DNA of 64,000 nucleotides. Source: an uncultured Acetobacteraceae bacterium (GTDB taxonomy: Bacteria; Pseudomonadota; Alphaproteobacteria; Acetobacterales; Acetobacteraceae). The notes beneath the pieces are model-generated. The model worked only from the letters and a program-made list of their open reading frames with translations. It was not told where the DNA came from and searched no databases. Position 1 is the first letter of the stretch. Each line of letters opens with the position of its first letter. The DNA is taken from contig CALTUD010000024.1 of the NCBI GenBank assembly GCA_943912335.1, positions 1 to 64,000 of the forward strand, in the 5' to 3' direction. Made by a program: the position numbers and the translations under genes. Below, in pieces: positions 1 to 8,550 of this stretch.

Positions 1-1840
1 CAGGGATATGGCCGCCGGACTGGTGCACGAAGACGTAGACCATCGACAGGCCGAGGCCGGTGCCCTTGCCTTCCGGCTTGGTCGAGAAGAACGGCTCGAA
101 CACCTGCTCAATGATCTCGCGGCTCATTCCATGGCCGGTATCGGTCACGGACACGTCCACGTAATGGCCGGGCGTGGCGTCGCCGTGACGGTGGCAATAG
201 CTGTCGTCCAGGATCGCGTTGGTGGCGTCGATCGACAGGCGGCCGCGACCGTCCATGGCGTCGCGGGCGTTGATGGCGAGGTTCAGCAGCGCATTCTCGA
301 GCTGGGTCGGGTCGATCATGGTGGACCACAGCCCGGCGCCGACGCGCGTCTCGATCTCGACCGCCTCGCCGAGCGAACGGCGGAACATGTCGTCCATGCC
401 GGCGATCAGCCGTTCCACCCGCACCACTTTCGGCTCCAGCGGCTGGCGCCGGCTGAAGGCGAGCAGTTGCGAGGAGAGCTTGGCGCCGCGCGCGACGCCG
501 GCGAGCGCGTTGGCGATGCGCCGTTCCGCACGTGGCATGCCGGCGACGTCGCGGCTCAACAGGTGAAGATTGCCGCCAATCACCTGGAGCAGGTTGTTGA
601 AATCGTGCGCCACGCCGCCGGTGAGCTTGCCGATTGCCTCCATCTTCTGCGCCTGACGCAGGCGCGCCTCGGCGATCTCGCGTTCGGCCAGGGCGGCGGT
701 GACCTGTTGTTCCAGCGCCTGGGCGCGGTGGCGCTCCTCGGCCAGCACGCGTGCGGTGGACAGAAGGGCGGAAAGCTGGCCCGCGACCAGTTCGGAGAAG
801 CGCCGCGCGTCGGCATCGACCGCGATATGGCGGTTCTTGGCCATCACCAGCACGCCGACAACGTCATGGCCGGCCAGCAGCGGCAGGATCACGGTGAGCC
901 GGTTGGCGAAAGACGGCGGATCGATCAGGAAACCGGCTTGCAGCGTTTCCACCGGGCCGCCCGCAGCCACGCGTGCCACGGCCTGGAGGCGTGGATCCTC
1001 CGCCGGTTCGGTTCCGGGCGGGATCTCGGCGATCGCAGGATCAGGTCTGCCGCCATGCGTGGCCTCGAGACGGAAACGGCCCTGCCTGTTCTGAAGGTAG
1101 ACCAGGGCGTAAGGCACGTCCGGTCCGCGTTTCTCGGTCAGAACCGACACGAAGGCGCGCGCGGCATCGGCGGCGGTCTCGATTCCGGCGCGCAGGGACA
1201 GGTCGCGCAGGATCATCAGACGGCGCTCGTCCAGCACGCGTCTGGTCTGGTCCACGACGATGCAGAACACGCCCTCGATCCGGCCGTCGCTGGTGCGGAT
1301 GGGGTTGTAGGACACGTCGAAGAACGTGTCCTCCAGGAAGCCGTGGCGGAGCTGGCGGAACAGCATCGCTTCGCGGTCGTAGGTGCGGCCGGTGCGCTGC
1401 ACGCCGCGCAGCAACGGCTCCAGCGAACCCCAGAGCGCCGCCCAGCCTTCGCGCGCCGGCCGGCCCAGGGCGCGCGGATGGTTCTCGCCGATCGCCGCAC
1501 GATAGGCGTCGTTGTAGAAGGCGATCAGCTCCTCGCCCCAGAACAGGCAGATCTGGGAGCGCGAGGTGAGCAGCAGACCGAGCGTCGACTTGAGCGCTTC
1601 CGGCCAGTGTTCCGGGGTGCCGAGGGGGCTGTCGCGCCAGTTCATCGCCTGGAGGAGCCGCCCGCATTCTGTCTGCGGCGTCAGGAAATCCGTGCTCGAC
1701 CAGCTGCCGGCCGCTGCGGAAGGCTCCGCATGGCGGGATGACGGCGGGGAAGACGACGGGGATGGTTCCGGGAAGGAAACCGTGTCGGGCGTCGTCGATG
1801 ATGGAAGCTCGGTCACCCTGGTTCCGTCGTTCGGTCTCAC
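1..1840 (-). CDS. PAS/GAF sensor histidine kinase (3' end cut by window)
   Basis: Membrane-free two-component sensor kinase, truncated by the window edge. The reading frame is open to base 1. After a Pro/Ser-rich leader of about 60 residues comes a PAS-like input domain (the MNWRDSPLGTPEHWPEAL entry typical of stand-alone soluble kinases), then a GAF-like region (about 140-290), a coiled coil, the H-box GGVAHDFNNLL with the phospho-acceptor His near residue 412, the N-box NLAINARDAM, the G1 box DTGHGM and the G2 box GKGTGLGLS. The HDFNNLL type often carries a C-terminal receiver domain, which would lie outside the window. The start is uncertain: GTG at 1840 is used, but ATG at 1906 is in frame and ATG at 1645 lies inside the PAS domain. 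None has a convincing ribosome binding site. The signal is unknown. Confidence 0.8.
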   Translation of the reverse strand, partial: MRPNDGTRVTELPSSTTPDTVSFPEPSPSSSPPSSRHAEPSAAAGSWSSTDFLTPQTECGRLLQAMNWRDSPLGTPEHWPEALKSTLGLLLTSRSQICLFWGEELIAFYNDAYRAAIGENHPRALGRPAREGWAALWGSLEPLLRGVQRTGRTYDREAMLFRQLRHGFLEDTFFDVSYNPIRTSDGRIEGVFCIVVDQTRRVLDERRLMILRDLSLRAGIETAADAARAFVSVLTEKRGPDVPYALVYLQNRQGRFRLEATHGGRPDPAIAEIPPGTEPAEDPRLQAVARVAAGGPVETLQAGFLIDPPSFANRLTVILPLLAGHDVVGVLVMAKNRHIAVDADARRFSELVAGQLSALLSTARVLAEERHRAQALEQQVTAALAEREIAEARLRQAQKMEAIGKLTGGVAHDFNNLLQVIGGNLHLLSRDVAGMPRAERRIANALAGVARGAKLSSQLLAFSRRQPLEPKVVRVERLIAGMDDMFRRSLGEAVEIETRVGAGLWSTMIDPTQLENALLNLAINARDAMDGRGRLSIDATNAILDDSYCHRHGDATPGHYVDVSVTDTGHGMSREIIEQVFEPFFSTKPEGKGTGLGLSMVYVFVHQSGGHIP

Positions 1841-2017
1841 CGGTGGAGCATAAAGCGGGGAGGGTGGCAACGAAATCTCCCCGCATCGGCGTTTCGCCGA
1901 TGCCATCGGCGAAACGCTGAACCGATTTGTCCGTCCTGGGCGATACGCAGCTGGAACTCGTCCGGTTCCGCACCGATCCTCCCGCCTTCGCTCGACAGTT
2001 CAGGGAGTTCCAGGTTC

Positions 2018-3097
2018 ATGCAGCGCATCGCCATCGTCGGCGCAGGCAAGATCGGCGGCATGATCGCCGCCATGCTGTCGGCCAGCCAGTCCTACGACGT
2101 CACCGTGCTCGACCGCGATCAGGCCCAGCTCGACCGGCTGCGCGGCGCCCATCCGGTGAGCCGCGTGCGTGTGGACATCGATGACGAGGCGGCGCTCGCG
2201 GCGGCGCTTTCCGGCATGAAGGCGGTGCTGAACGCAGGCCCGTTCCAGCTCACCACCCGTATCGCCCGTGCGGCGCGTGCGGTCGGCGCGCACTACCTCG
2301 ATCTGACCGAGGACGTGGCCAGCACCCGCGTGGTACGCGGCCTGGCGGACGGCGCGCCGAGCGCGTTCATTCCGCAATGCGGCCTGGCGCCGGGCTTCAT
2401 CACCATCGTCGCGCACGACCTGGCGCAGCGCTTCGACACGCTGCACGACGTGCGCATGCGTGTGGGCGCCCTGCCGCAATTCCCGACCAACGCGCTCGGC
2501 TACAACCTGACCTGGAGCACGGACGGGGTCATCAACGAGTATTGCGAACCCTGCGAGGCGATCGTCGACGGGCGCATCCAGCAGACCATGCCGCTCGAGG
2601 AGCTGGAGAATTTCGCGCTGGACGGCATCGCCTACGAGGCGTTCAACACCTCCGGCGGTCTCGGCTCGATGTGCGAGACGCTACTGGGCCGGGTGCGGAA
2701 CCTGAACTACCGCACCATCCGCTACCCGGGTCATGCGGCGATCATGAAGACCCTGCTGAACGATCTCGGTCTTCGCGACCGGCGTCCGCTGCTGAAGGAA
2801 ATCTTCGAGACCGCGATCCCGGTGACCATGCAGGACGTGGTGATCGTGTTCGTGACCGTCACCGGCATGCGCGACGGGCGCCTGATGCAGGAAAGCTACG
2901 CCAACCATGTCCGCGCCGGCATGATCGATGGCGTGCCGTGCTCTGCGATCCAGATCACCACCGCGTCCGGCATCTGCGCCGTGCTCGACCTGCTGATGGA
3001 AGGCAGCCTGCCGGAGAAGGGCTTCGTCCGTCAGGAGGAGATCGCGCTCGACGCGTTCCTCGGCAACCGCTTCGGCCGCAACTACGTCACCGCCTGA
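2018..3097 (+). CDS. Saccharopine dehydrogenase / lysine 6-dehydrogenase-like oxidoreductase
   Basis: NAD(P)-dependent oxidoreductase of the saccharopine dehydrogenase superfamily, 359 residues. The N-terminus is a Rossmann fold with the dinucleotide motif VGAGKIGG (residues 6-13), followed by the acidic LDRD turn. Family motifs YLDLTED (near 94) and PQCGLAPGFI (near 120) are intact. The next gene, 21 bases downstream on the same strand, is an ALDH7-type semialdehyde dehydrogenase. The pair therefore fits oxidation of lysine or saccharopine to 2-aminoadipate-6-semialdehyde and on to 2-aminoadipate. The length suits either a lysine 6-dehydrogenase or a bacterial saccharopine dehydrogenase; sequence alone does not separate them. 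A GGGAG ribosome site precedes the ATG. Confidence 0.8.
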   Translation: MQRIAIVGAGKIGGMIAAMLSASQSYDVTVLDRDQAQLDRLRGAHPVSRVRVDIDDEAALAAALSGMKAVLNAGPFQLTTRIARAARAVGAHYLDLTEDVASTRVVRGLADGAPSAFIPQCGLAPGFITIVAHDLAQRFDTLHDVRMRVGALPQFPTNALGYNLTWSTDGVINEYCEPCEAIVDGRIQQTMPLEELENFALDGIAYEAFNTSGGLGSMCETLLGRVRNLNYRTIRYPGHAAIMKTLLNDLGLRDRRPLLKEIFETAIPVTMQDVVIVFVTVTGMRDGRLMQESYANHVRAGMIDGVPCSAIQITTASGICAVLDLLMEGSLPEKGFVRQEEIALDAFLGNRFGRNYVTA

Positions 3098-3118
3098 ACC
3101 GAGCGAAAGGGTTTTCCC

Positions 3119-4660
3119 ATGGCACAGCATGACAGCGTGGCGGCCGAGGTCGGCGCGATCCTCGGCGGGTTCGGCATCGATGCGGCGATCCTGCGGGCCG
3201 ACGGCGCCGGCACGATCGACACGCGCTCGCCGCTGACCGGCGAGATCACCGCGCGCCTGGCGACCGAGACCGCCGAGATGGTAGCGGCGAAGATCGAGCG
3301 TGCGCACGAGGCGTTCCTCGCATGGCGCGTCCTGCCCGCCCCGCGACGCGGCGAATTGGTGCGTCTGCTGGGCGAGGAACTGCGCGCGAACAAGGACGCG
3401 CTCGGCCGTCTGGTGACGCTGGAAGCCGGCAAGATCGGCTCCGAGGGGCTCGGCGAAGTGCAGGAGATGATCGACATCTGCGACTTCGCCGTCGGCCTGT
3501 CGCGCCAGCTCTACGGTCTGACCATCGCCACCGAGCGTCCCTCGCACCGGATGATGGAAAGCTGGCATCCGCTCGGCGTGGTCGGCATCATCTCTGCCTT
3601 CAACTTCCCGGTGGCGGTGTGGTGCTGGAATGCCGCGCTGGCGCTTGTCTGTGGCGATCCGGTGCTGTGGAAGCCGTCGGAAAAGACGCCGCTGACCGCG
3701 ATCGCCGTGCAGGCCCTGGTGGAGCGTGCGATCGCCCGCTTCGGGGCCGACGCGCCGGCCGGCCTGTCGCAGCTTCTGATCGGCGGACGCGAGATCGGGG
3801 AGGCGCTGGTGGATCATCCGAAGGTCGCGCTGCTCTCGGCCACCGGCTCGACCGCCATGGGCCGTGCCGTGGCGCCGCGTCTGGCGGCGCGGTTCGCCCG
3901 CCAGATCCTGGAACTGGGCGGCAACAACGCCGCCATCGTCGCCCCCAGCGCCGATCTCGATCTGGCGCTGCGCGGCGTCGCCTTCGCCGCCATGGGCACG
4001 GCCGGGCAGCGCTGCACCACGCTGCGCCGCTTGTTCGTGCACGACAGCGTGCATGACGCGTTCGTGGCGCGCCTGAACGCGGCCTATGCCTCGGTGAAGG
4101 TGGGCGATCCGCGCAAGGGCGACACGCTGGTCGGCCCGCTGATCGACCGCGCCGCGTTCGACGGCATGCAGGCGGCGCTGGCCGAAGCACGCGCGGCGGG
4201 GGGTGTCGTGAGCGGCGGCGAGCGCGTCCCGGTGTCAGGCGAGGACTCGTTCTATGTCCGCCCGGCGCTGGTGGAGATCCCGACGAATGCTGGCCAACCC
4301 GAGGTGGTGCGCCGCGAGACCTTTGCGCCGATCCTCTATGTGATGCGCTACGGCGTGCTGGCCGATGCGATCGCGCTGCAGAACGACGTCGGCGCCGGGC
4401 TCAGCTCGTCGATCTTCACGCTGGATCTGCGCGAGGCGGAACTGTTCGTCTCGGCGCAGGGGTCGGATTGCGGCATCGCCAACGTCAATATCGGCCCGTC
4501 CGGCGCCGAGATCGGTGGGGCGTTCGGCGGCGAGAAGGAGACCGGCGGCGGCCGCGAGAGCGGTTCGGACAGCTGGCGGGCCTATATGCGTCGCGCGACC
4601 AACACGGTGAACTACGGCACCTCCCTGCCGTTGGCGCAGGGGGTCGTGTTCGAGGTGTGA
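3119..4660 (+). CDS. amaB: Aldehyde dehydrogenase, 2-aminoadipate-semialdehyde (ALDH7) type
   Basis: NAD(P)+-dependent aldehyde dehydrogenase of 513 residues, the usual length for ALDH7A1/AmaB. The general-base Glu is residue 265 in the ELGGNN motif, and the catalytic Cys is residue 299 in GTAGQRCTT. The GQRCTT context, the NFPVAVWCWN cofactor region and the C-terminal GGAFGGEKETGGGRESGSD stretch are characteristic of the antiquitin/ALDH7 group rather than betaine or succinate semialdehyde dehydrogenases. It sits 21 bases after the saccharopine-dehydrogenase-like gene and presumably shares its transcript, oxidising 2-aminoadipate-6-semialdehyde (or its cyclic form) to 2-aminoadipate in cytosolic lysine breakdown. 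The gene symbol is inferred from family resemblance. Confidence 0.85.
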   Translation: MAQHDSVAAEVGAILGGFGIDAAILRADGAGTIDTRSPLTGEITARLATETAEMVAAKIERAHEAFLAWRVLPAPRRGELVRLLGEELRANKDALGRLVTLEAGKIGSEGLGEVQEMIDICDFAVGLSRQLYGLTIATERPSHRMMESWHPLGVVGIISAFNFPVAVWCWNAALALVCGDPVLWKPSEKTPLTAIAVQALVERAIARFGADAPAGLSQLLIGGREIGEALVDHPKVALLSATGSTAMGRAVAPRLAARFARQILELGGNNAAIVAPSADLDLALRGVAFAAMGTAGQRCTTLRRLFVHDSVHDAFVARLNAAYASVKVGDPRKGDTLVGPLIDRAAFDGMQAALAEARAAGGVVSGGERVPVSGEDSFYVRPALVEIPTNAGQPEVVRRETFAPILYVMRYGVLADAIALQNDVGAGLSSSIFTLDLREAELFVSAQGSDCGIANVNIGPSGAEIGGAFGGEKETGGGRESGSDSWRAYMRRATNTVNYGTSLPLAQGVVFEV

Positions 4661-4689
4661 GCCAAATCCCCTGGGAAAGGGGAAAGGTC

Positions 4690-5115
4690 ATGACTGGAAA
4701 CTTCGATCTGGACCGGTTCGTGCGAGCGCAGGAACCGGTGATCGAGCAGGTGGAGCGCGAACTGGCCGAGGGCCGCAAGCGCACGCACTGGATGTGGTTC
4801 GTGTTTCCGCAGCTACGCGGGCTCGGCCACAGCGCCACGGCACAGCTCTACGCCCTGGACGGCGGCGCGGAAGCGGAAGCGTTTCTGCGCCATCCCGTTC
4901 TGGGGCCGCGTCTTCGGGCATGCACAGATCTGGTGCTGACGGCCAGACCGGCGTCCATCACCGACATGTTCGGCTATCCGGACGACATGAAGTTCCATTC
5001 CTGCATGACGCTGTTCGCGGCGCTGCCTGGGCAGCCGGACGGTTTTCGCTCGGCGCTGACGGCGTTCTTCGATGGCAGGGCGGACCAGAACACGTTGCGC
5101 CTGCTGCGTGGGTGA
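4690..5115 (+). CDS. DUF1810 family protein
   Basis: Small cytosolic protein of 141 residues recognised as DUF1810 (named calpastatin-like in older annotations) from FDLDRFVRAQ near the start, the strongly conserved THWMWFVFPQLRGLG (about residues 33-47) and the later MKFHSCMTLF segment. Biochemical function is unknown in the family. It follows the aldehyde dehydrogenase by 29 bases on the same strand with its own GGGAAAGG ribosome site, so co-transcription is plausible, but I see no functional link to lysine degradation. Confidence 0.85.
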   Translation: MTGNFDLDRFVRAQEPVIEQVERELAEGRKRTHWMWFVFPQLRGLGHSATAQLYALDGGAEAEAFLRHPVLGPRLRACTDLVLTARPASITDMFGYPDDMKFHSCMTLFAALPGQPDGFRSALTAFFDGRADQNTLRLLRG

Positions 5116-5357
5116 GCAACGCATGAGCCGCCGTCTCGAAAGTCTCGGTCCGTGGTGAGCTCGCGAGGGTGCGCCACGCGACCGCCGTTCGGCACTTTGC
5201 AATGTTTCGCTACGCAATAATGGCGGGCACGACATTGCGCCATGGTCGTGATCGCCACAGAGTTCGCTGAATTCGTCCGTATGCGGCGATCAACAGCATG
5301 GCCGTTTCGTCGAAAGATCCGATCTCCGACCGGCCGGATTGCTGACCATCGCCGCGC

Positions 5358-6929
5358 ATGGTTCAGCTGGAAGCCAGGTATTCGTCCTTGAAATTGCTGC
5401 TGACTCAGGATCCGTGCCGCGGACCGGTTTTCGGAATGACCGCGAACGGGTTCAACTATCAGTGGCTCGACGGGCTGCTTCGTACCGGCTTCGAGAGCGC
5501 CGGATGGTCGGTGAGCCTCGCTGCCCCGATCGCCGCGGGCGGTGGTTTCGATGCGGAGCCCGTCGCCGTCGCCCTGTCGCTCAAGCGCGACCCCGCCGGC
5601 TGGGCCAGCCTGTCCGGAATCCGGGATGACACGCCGCAGGCCGAGACTCTCGATCGCGTCCTCGATGCGCAGCTCGGAGAGCCATGGCCCGATCTGTTGA
5701 TCGGCTACGAGTTGCCACCGTGGCTGGCGCGATGGGCGCATCGCCGGCAGATCCCGTTTGCCAGCATCGGCCCGGCAGCACAGCGCTTCCTGCCGGATCT
5801 GCTCGTGGAACTGCAGACCTCTTCCGTCGCGCTCGCCGGTGTGGCCGCCCGGCTGGCGGTGGATCAGGCGGAACTGGATCATGCCGCCGCCCGCTTCGGC
5901 GCCACCCGCCGCGCTCGCCACCATCTGCCATTATTCGATTCCGGTCGGCTCGGTCTGGTGGTCGGACAGATGGCGGTGGACGCCTCGCTCATCAGCGATG
6001 GCCGCTTCGCCCGTCTCGACGATCATATCGACCGGATCCGCGATCTCGCCGACGGGCTCGACGCCGTGCTGATCAGCCCGCACCCGTACGAGACCGATCG
6101 CACGCCATTGCATCGGCTTGCGGACGCGTTGCCGCGTGCCTGCCTCACCACCATCGGCACCTACGACCTCCTGAGCGCGGCATCCGTTACCGATGTGATC
6201 AGTCTGTCCTCCTCCGTACTAACGGAGGCGCCTTTGTTCGGTGCCCGTGCCCATCGCCTGATCGAGAGCGACAGGAGCCGCTGCTATGCCGCGCTCGGTC
6301 ACGAAGCGTCGGTGCTGTCGCTGGACCAGCTGCAGCGTGCCCTGGCCGCCTTCGTGCGTGGCGACCACGACGTGGCGACCCCGGGCAACGTCATTCCGAC
6401 CGTGGGCGCTCCTTTCCGCGAGGCGATCGACCATCAGTGGGGCCTCGACCACGTGTCGCTGCCGTCGCAGTTGCGGATCGGCGAGACATTGCAGGCCCGG
6501 CATACCGACATGCCGGATTCCCTGTCTGCGGCGAGCCTCGTCGCGAACTGGTGGGGCGCCGACGGGCACTACAACTGGTCGTCCGCCGAGGAGGCCGTGT
6601 TGCATCTGCGCGCCAATCACTGCGCCGGCCGCACGTTGCTGGTGCGGCTCTGCGTGCCGGCGCATGCAACGGGGCCCGTCACGATCACCCTGTGCGCCGG
6701 CAGCAGCGAAACCAGGGCGGAGATGTTGCCCGGGACCGAGCAGGTGCTGGCCCTGGCGATCACCCAGGACATGCTGCTGGGAGGGACCTTGCTGGACGTG
6801 CGGTTGCGTTGCGGTCGCCTCACCCGGCCGGATGTCGAGAATCCCGACAGGCGCGCCCTGGGGCTCGGCTTGCGCGATATCGCCATCGTGCCGGAGGAGG
6901 TCGGTTCGCAGGGAAGCGCCTCGTGCTGA
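5358..6929 (+). CDS. Putative glycosyltransferase (GT-B-like) with C-terminal beta-sandwich domain
   Basis: A 523-residue protein with no signal peptide or membrane segment. The central part has alternating strand/helix patches (LDAVLISPHPYE, then SLSSSVLTEAPLFGARAH near residues 278-295) that recall the donor-binding half of GT-B enzymes such as capsule or Kdo transferases, where a serine-rich turn followed by a Glu in an EAxxFG-like motif is typical. The last 120 residues (NWSSAEEAVLHLR to DRRALGLGLRDIAIV) resemble the accessory sandwich domain that ends many Acetobacteraceae polysaccharide glycosyltransferases. The gene stands alone, with no polysaccharide cluster around it. In-frame stop codons just upstream leave ATG 5358 as the first usable start. 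Substrate unknown; the assignment is by weak resemblance. Confidence 0.5.
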   Translation: MVQLEARYSSLKLLLTQDPCRGPVFGMTANGFNYQWLDGLLRTGFESAGWSVSLAAPIAAGGGFDAEPVAVALSLKRDPAGWASLSGIRDDTPQAETLDRVLDAQLGEPWPDLLIGYELPPWLARWAHRRQIPFASIGPAAQRFLPDLLVELQTSSVALAGVAARLAVDQAELDHAAARFGATRRARHHLPLFDSGRLGLVVGQMAVDASLISDGRFARLDDHIDRIRDLADGLDAVLISPHPYETDRTPLHRLADALPRACLTTIGTYDLLSAASVTDVISLSSSVLTEAPLFGARAHRLIESDRSRCYAALGHEASVLSLDQLQRALAAFVRGDHDVATPGNVIPTVGAPFREAIDHQWGLDHVSLPSQLRIGETLQARHTDMPDSLSAASLVANWWGADGHYNWSSAEEAVLHLRANHCAGRTLLVRLCVPAHATGPVTITLCAGSSETRAEMLPGTEQVLALAITQDMLLGGTLLDVRLRCGRLTRPDVENPDRRALGLGLRDIAIVPEEVGSQGSASC

Positions 6930-7116
6930 ACTGACGAGGCACGTGATGAGCCCTCATCGCTGGCCTTCGAGCCGGTGCGGCTCTCCACGATCAGGTCTTC
7001 GCTCGTCGCATCGGTATGCCGAAAGCCCAGAGCGGCTGGTTGGGAACGTTCGTGGGTGGATGTTTGCGCGGCCCGCCGCGAAAGCGGTCGGGATCGATCG
7101 TATCGTCGGTTGGTCT

Positions 7117-7323
7117 TCAGCGTCGTTTGCGGCGGGCGCGGTCGAACAGGATGCCGGCGGTCAGCAGATAGACCATGGCTCCGGCCAGGGTAACGGCGGT
7201 CCAGACCGGAAACGCGACCGTCCCGTGCGGTGCCGCGCGCCATTCCAGCAATTCCTGCCCGAAAACGAGACCGTTGAGCGCAACGACGACAAGGCCGATC
7301 CAGAGCGGGGTCGAGGGTTTCAT
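7117..7323 (-). CDS. Small two-helix membrane protein, unknown function
   Basis: A 68-residue hydrophobic protein beginning MKPSTPLW. Two predicted transmembrane helices (about residues 8-25 and 38-60) are separated by a short polar loop, and the C-terminus is basic (DRARRKRR), suggesting a cytoplasmic tail. I do not recognise a family. It lies alone between the putative glycosyltransferase (about 190 bases away) and the divergently transcribed cysteine hydrolase. The helix pattern and the positive-inside tail argue it is a real gene, but there is no homology-based support. Confidence 0.5.
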   Translation of the reverse strand: MKPSTPLWIGLVVVALNGLVFGQELLEWRAAPHGTVAFPVWTAVTLAGAMVYLLTAGILFDRARRKRR

Positions 7324-7441
7324 GGCGGGGAGTTTAGGGGCCGGTGCAGGCGGAGACCAGCATTGCGGTTGATCGCTGTCGCCGACCGCCCGATCAAGGC
7401 GTGACCACCGGGGCAAGGCCGGTGATAGGGGGTGTGTGACG

Positions 7442-8029
7442 ATGCGTCTGTCCGACAAGGCCGTTCTGGTGGTGATCGACGCGCAACGGGCGTTCGAGGC
7501 GTGGGAGGCGCGTGGGCGACATCGCAATAAGCCCCGCGCCGTTGAACGGATTGCCACTTTGTTGGAGGCGTTCCGTGCCGTGCATCGGCCGATCATCCAT
7601 ATCCGGCATGCCAACCGGGCGGAGGGTTCCGATTTCCATCCCGACGGCGCGCTCTTCGCCCCGATCGAGATGGCCAGGGAGCAGCCTGGCGAGGCGGTGA
7701 TCGTGAAGGCGGTCAACAGCGCCTTCATCGGCACAGATCTGGAGCAACGGCTGCGCGATGCCGGTATCAAGCAGGTGCTGATCTGCGGCGCCACCACCAA
7801 TCATTGCGTGGAGACCACCACCCGCATGGCCGGCAATCTCGGCTTCGATGCTGTTTTGGTCGAGGATGCGTGCTGGACCTTCGATCGCGTCGGCCCGGAC
7901 GGAACGCCGCATCGCGCCGAGGACATCCATGCCATGTCGCTGAGCAATCTCAACGAGGAGTTCGCGGAGATCGTCGAGAGTGCGGTGGTTGTCGCCGCCG
8001 TGCGTGCCGGCGGTCGGCGGGCGGACTGA
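7442..8029 (+). CDS. Isochorismatase-like cysteine hydrolase
   Basis: Cytosolic hydrolase of the isochorismatase/nicotinamidase superfamily, 195 residues, normal for the family. The three catalytic residues are present: Asp13 in VVIDAQ, Lys89 in AVIVKAVNSAF and the nucleophile Cys122 in GATTNHCVETT. The cis-peptide region GATT precedes the cysteine as expected. The metal-binding D-x-H triad of true nicotinamidases is not evident after Asp13, so a generic amidohydrolase role is more likely. ATG 7442 is preferred over the in-frame GTG at 7436 because a GGGGG ribosome site lies about eight bases upstream. The substrate cannot be told from sequence. Confidence 0.8.
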   Translation: MRLSDKAVLVVIDAQRAFEAWEARGRHRNKPRAVERIATLLEAFRAVHRPIIHIRHANRAEGSDFHPDGALFAPIEMAREQPGEAVIVKAVNSAFIGTDLEQRLRDAGIKQVLICGATTNHCVETTTRMAGNLGFDAVLVEDACWTFDRVGPDGTPHRAEDIHAMSLSNLNEEFAEIVESAVVVAAVRAGGRRAD

Positions 8030-8037
8030 GGAGAAGG

Positions 8038-8114
8038 TGGCGCGCCCTGGTGGATTCGAACCACCGACCCACAGCTTAGAAGGCTGTTGCTCTATCCAAC
8101 TGAGCTAAGGGCGC
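8038..8114 (-). tRNA. tRNA-Arg (anticodon TCT)
   Basis: Complete cloverleaf on the minus strand. The acceptor stem GCGCCCT pairs perfectly with AGGGCGC, the D-arm reads GCTC/GAGC, the anticodon loop CTTCTAA gives TCT, and the T-arm carries GGTTCGAATCC. The 3' CCA is encoded in the DNA. It lies directly downstream of the cysteine hydrolase stop codon. Confidence 0.95.
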
Positions 8115-8133
8115 GCAGTGAAACCGATCGGGA

Positions 8134-8439
8134 TCAGTGGGTCCAGTTCGCGCGACGGTCGAACCGGAAATTGTCGGCATAGGCCTTCGGCGGACGTATG
8201 CGCGTGGTGGAGAGTTCGAGGTCGAACGGGATGTTCTCGCGCGTGGCATAGGCGATCGCGTCGTCGCGGGTCGGGAAGCGAAGGGTGAGCTGGCTGCGCG
8301 TGTCGCCCGAGCCGAACCAGCCCATCAGCGGGTCCTGGATGCGCTGCTCGCTCTGGCCGTATTCCAGGATCCAGTCATGCGTGTTGGCCTGGCCGGACTG
8401 CATGGCGGTCTTGGGCTGCTGATAGATCCGGGCACGCAT
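8134..8439 (-). CDS. NDUFS4-like NADH dehydrogenase accessory subunit (ETC complex I family)
   Basis: A 101-residue protein of the ETC complex I subunit (NDUFS4/18-kDa) family, recognised by MRARIYQ at the start, the WILEY strand, the central DPLMGWFGSGDT, the FPTRDDAIAYA helix and the C-terminal RPPKAYADNF followed by ANWTH. In alphaproteobacteria and mitochondria this peripheral subunit stabilises the NADH-binding arm of complex I. Its presence predicts that the genome also encodes a nuo operon, which is not in this window. A GAGGAAGG ribosome site precedes the ATG at 8439, excluding longer in-frame extensions that run into the neighbouring tRNA-Pro gene. Confidence 0.85.
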   Translation of the reverse strand: MRARIYQQPKTAMQSGQANTHDWILEYGQSEQRIQDPLMGWFGSGDTRSQLTLRFPTRDDAIAYATRENIPFDLELSTTRIRPPKAYADNFRFDRRANWTH

Positions 8440-8459
8440 GGACGAACACCTTCCTCGAC

Positions 8460-8536
8460 TGGTCGGGGCGCCCGGACTCGAACCGGGGGCCTCGTGTACC
8501 CAAAACACGCGCGCTACCAGGCTGCGCCACGCCCCG
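8460..8536 (-). tRNA. tRNA-Pro (anticodon TGG)
   Basis: Complete cloverleaf: the acceptor CGGGGCG pairs with CGCCCCG, the D-loop contains AGCCTGGTAGC, the anticodon loop TTTGGGT reads TGG, and the T-arm is GGTTCGAGTCC. The DNA encodes the 3' CCA. It lies just upstream of the NDUFS4-like gene on the same strand. Confidence 0.95.
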
Positions 8537-8550
8537 AACCGCCGGAGAAG

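Noticed and set aside
8..1741. 577-codon open frame on the plus strand
   Set aside because: It is the exact codon-register complement of the histidine kinase gene. Its translation is His/Arg/Ala/Gly-rich with no domain, while the minus strand shows intact kinase motifs.
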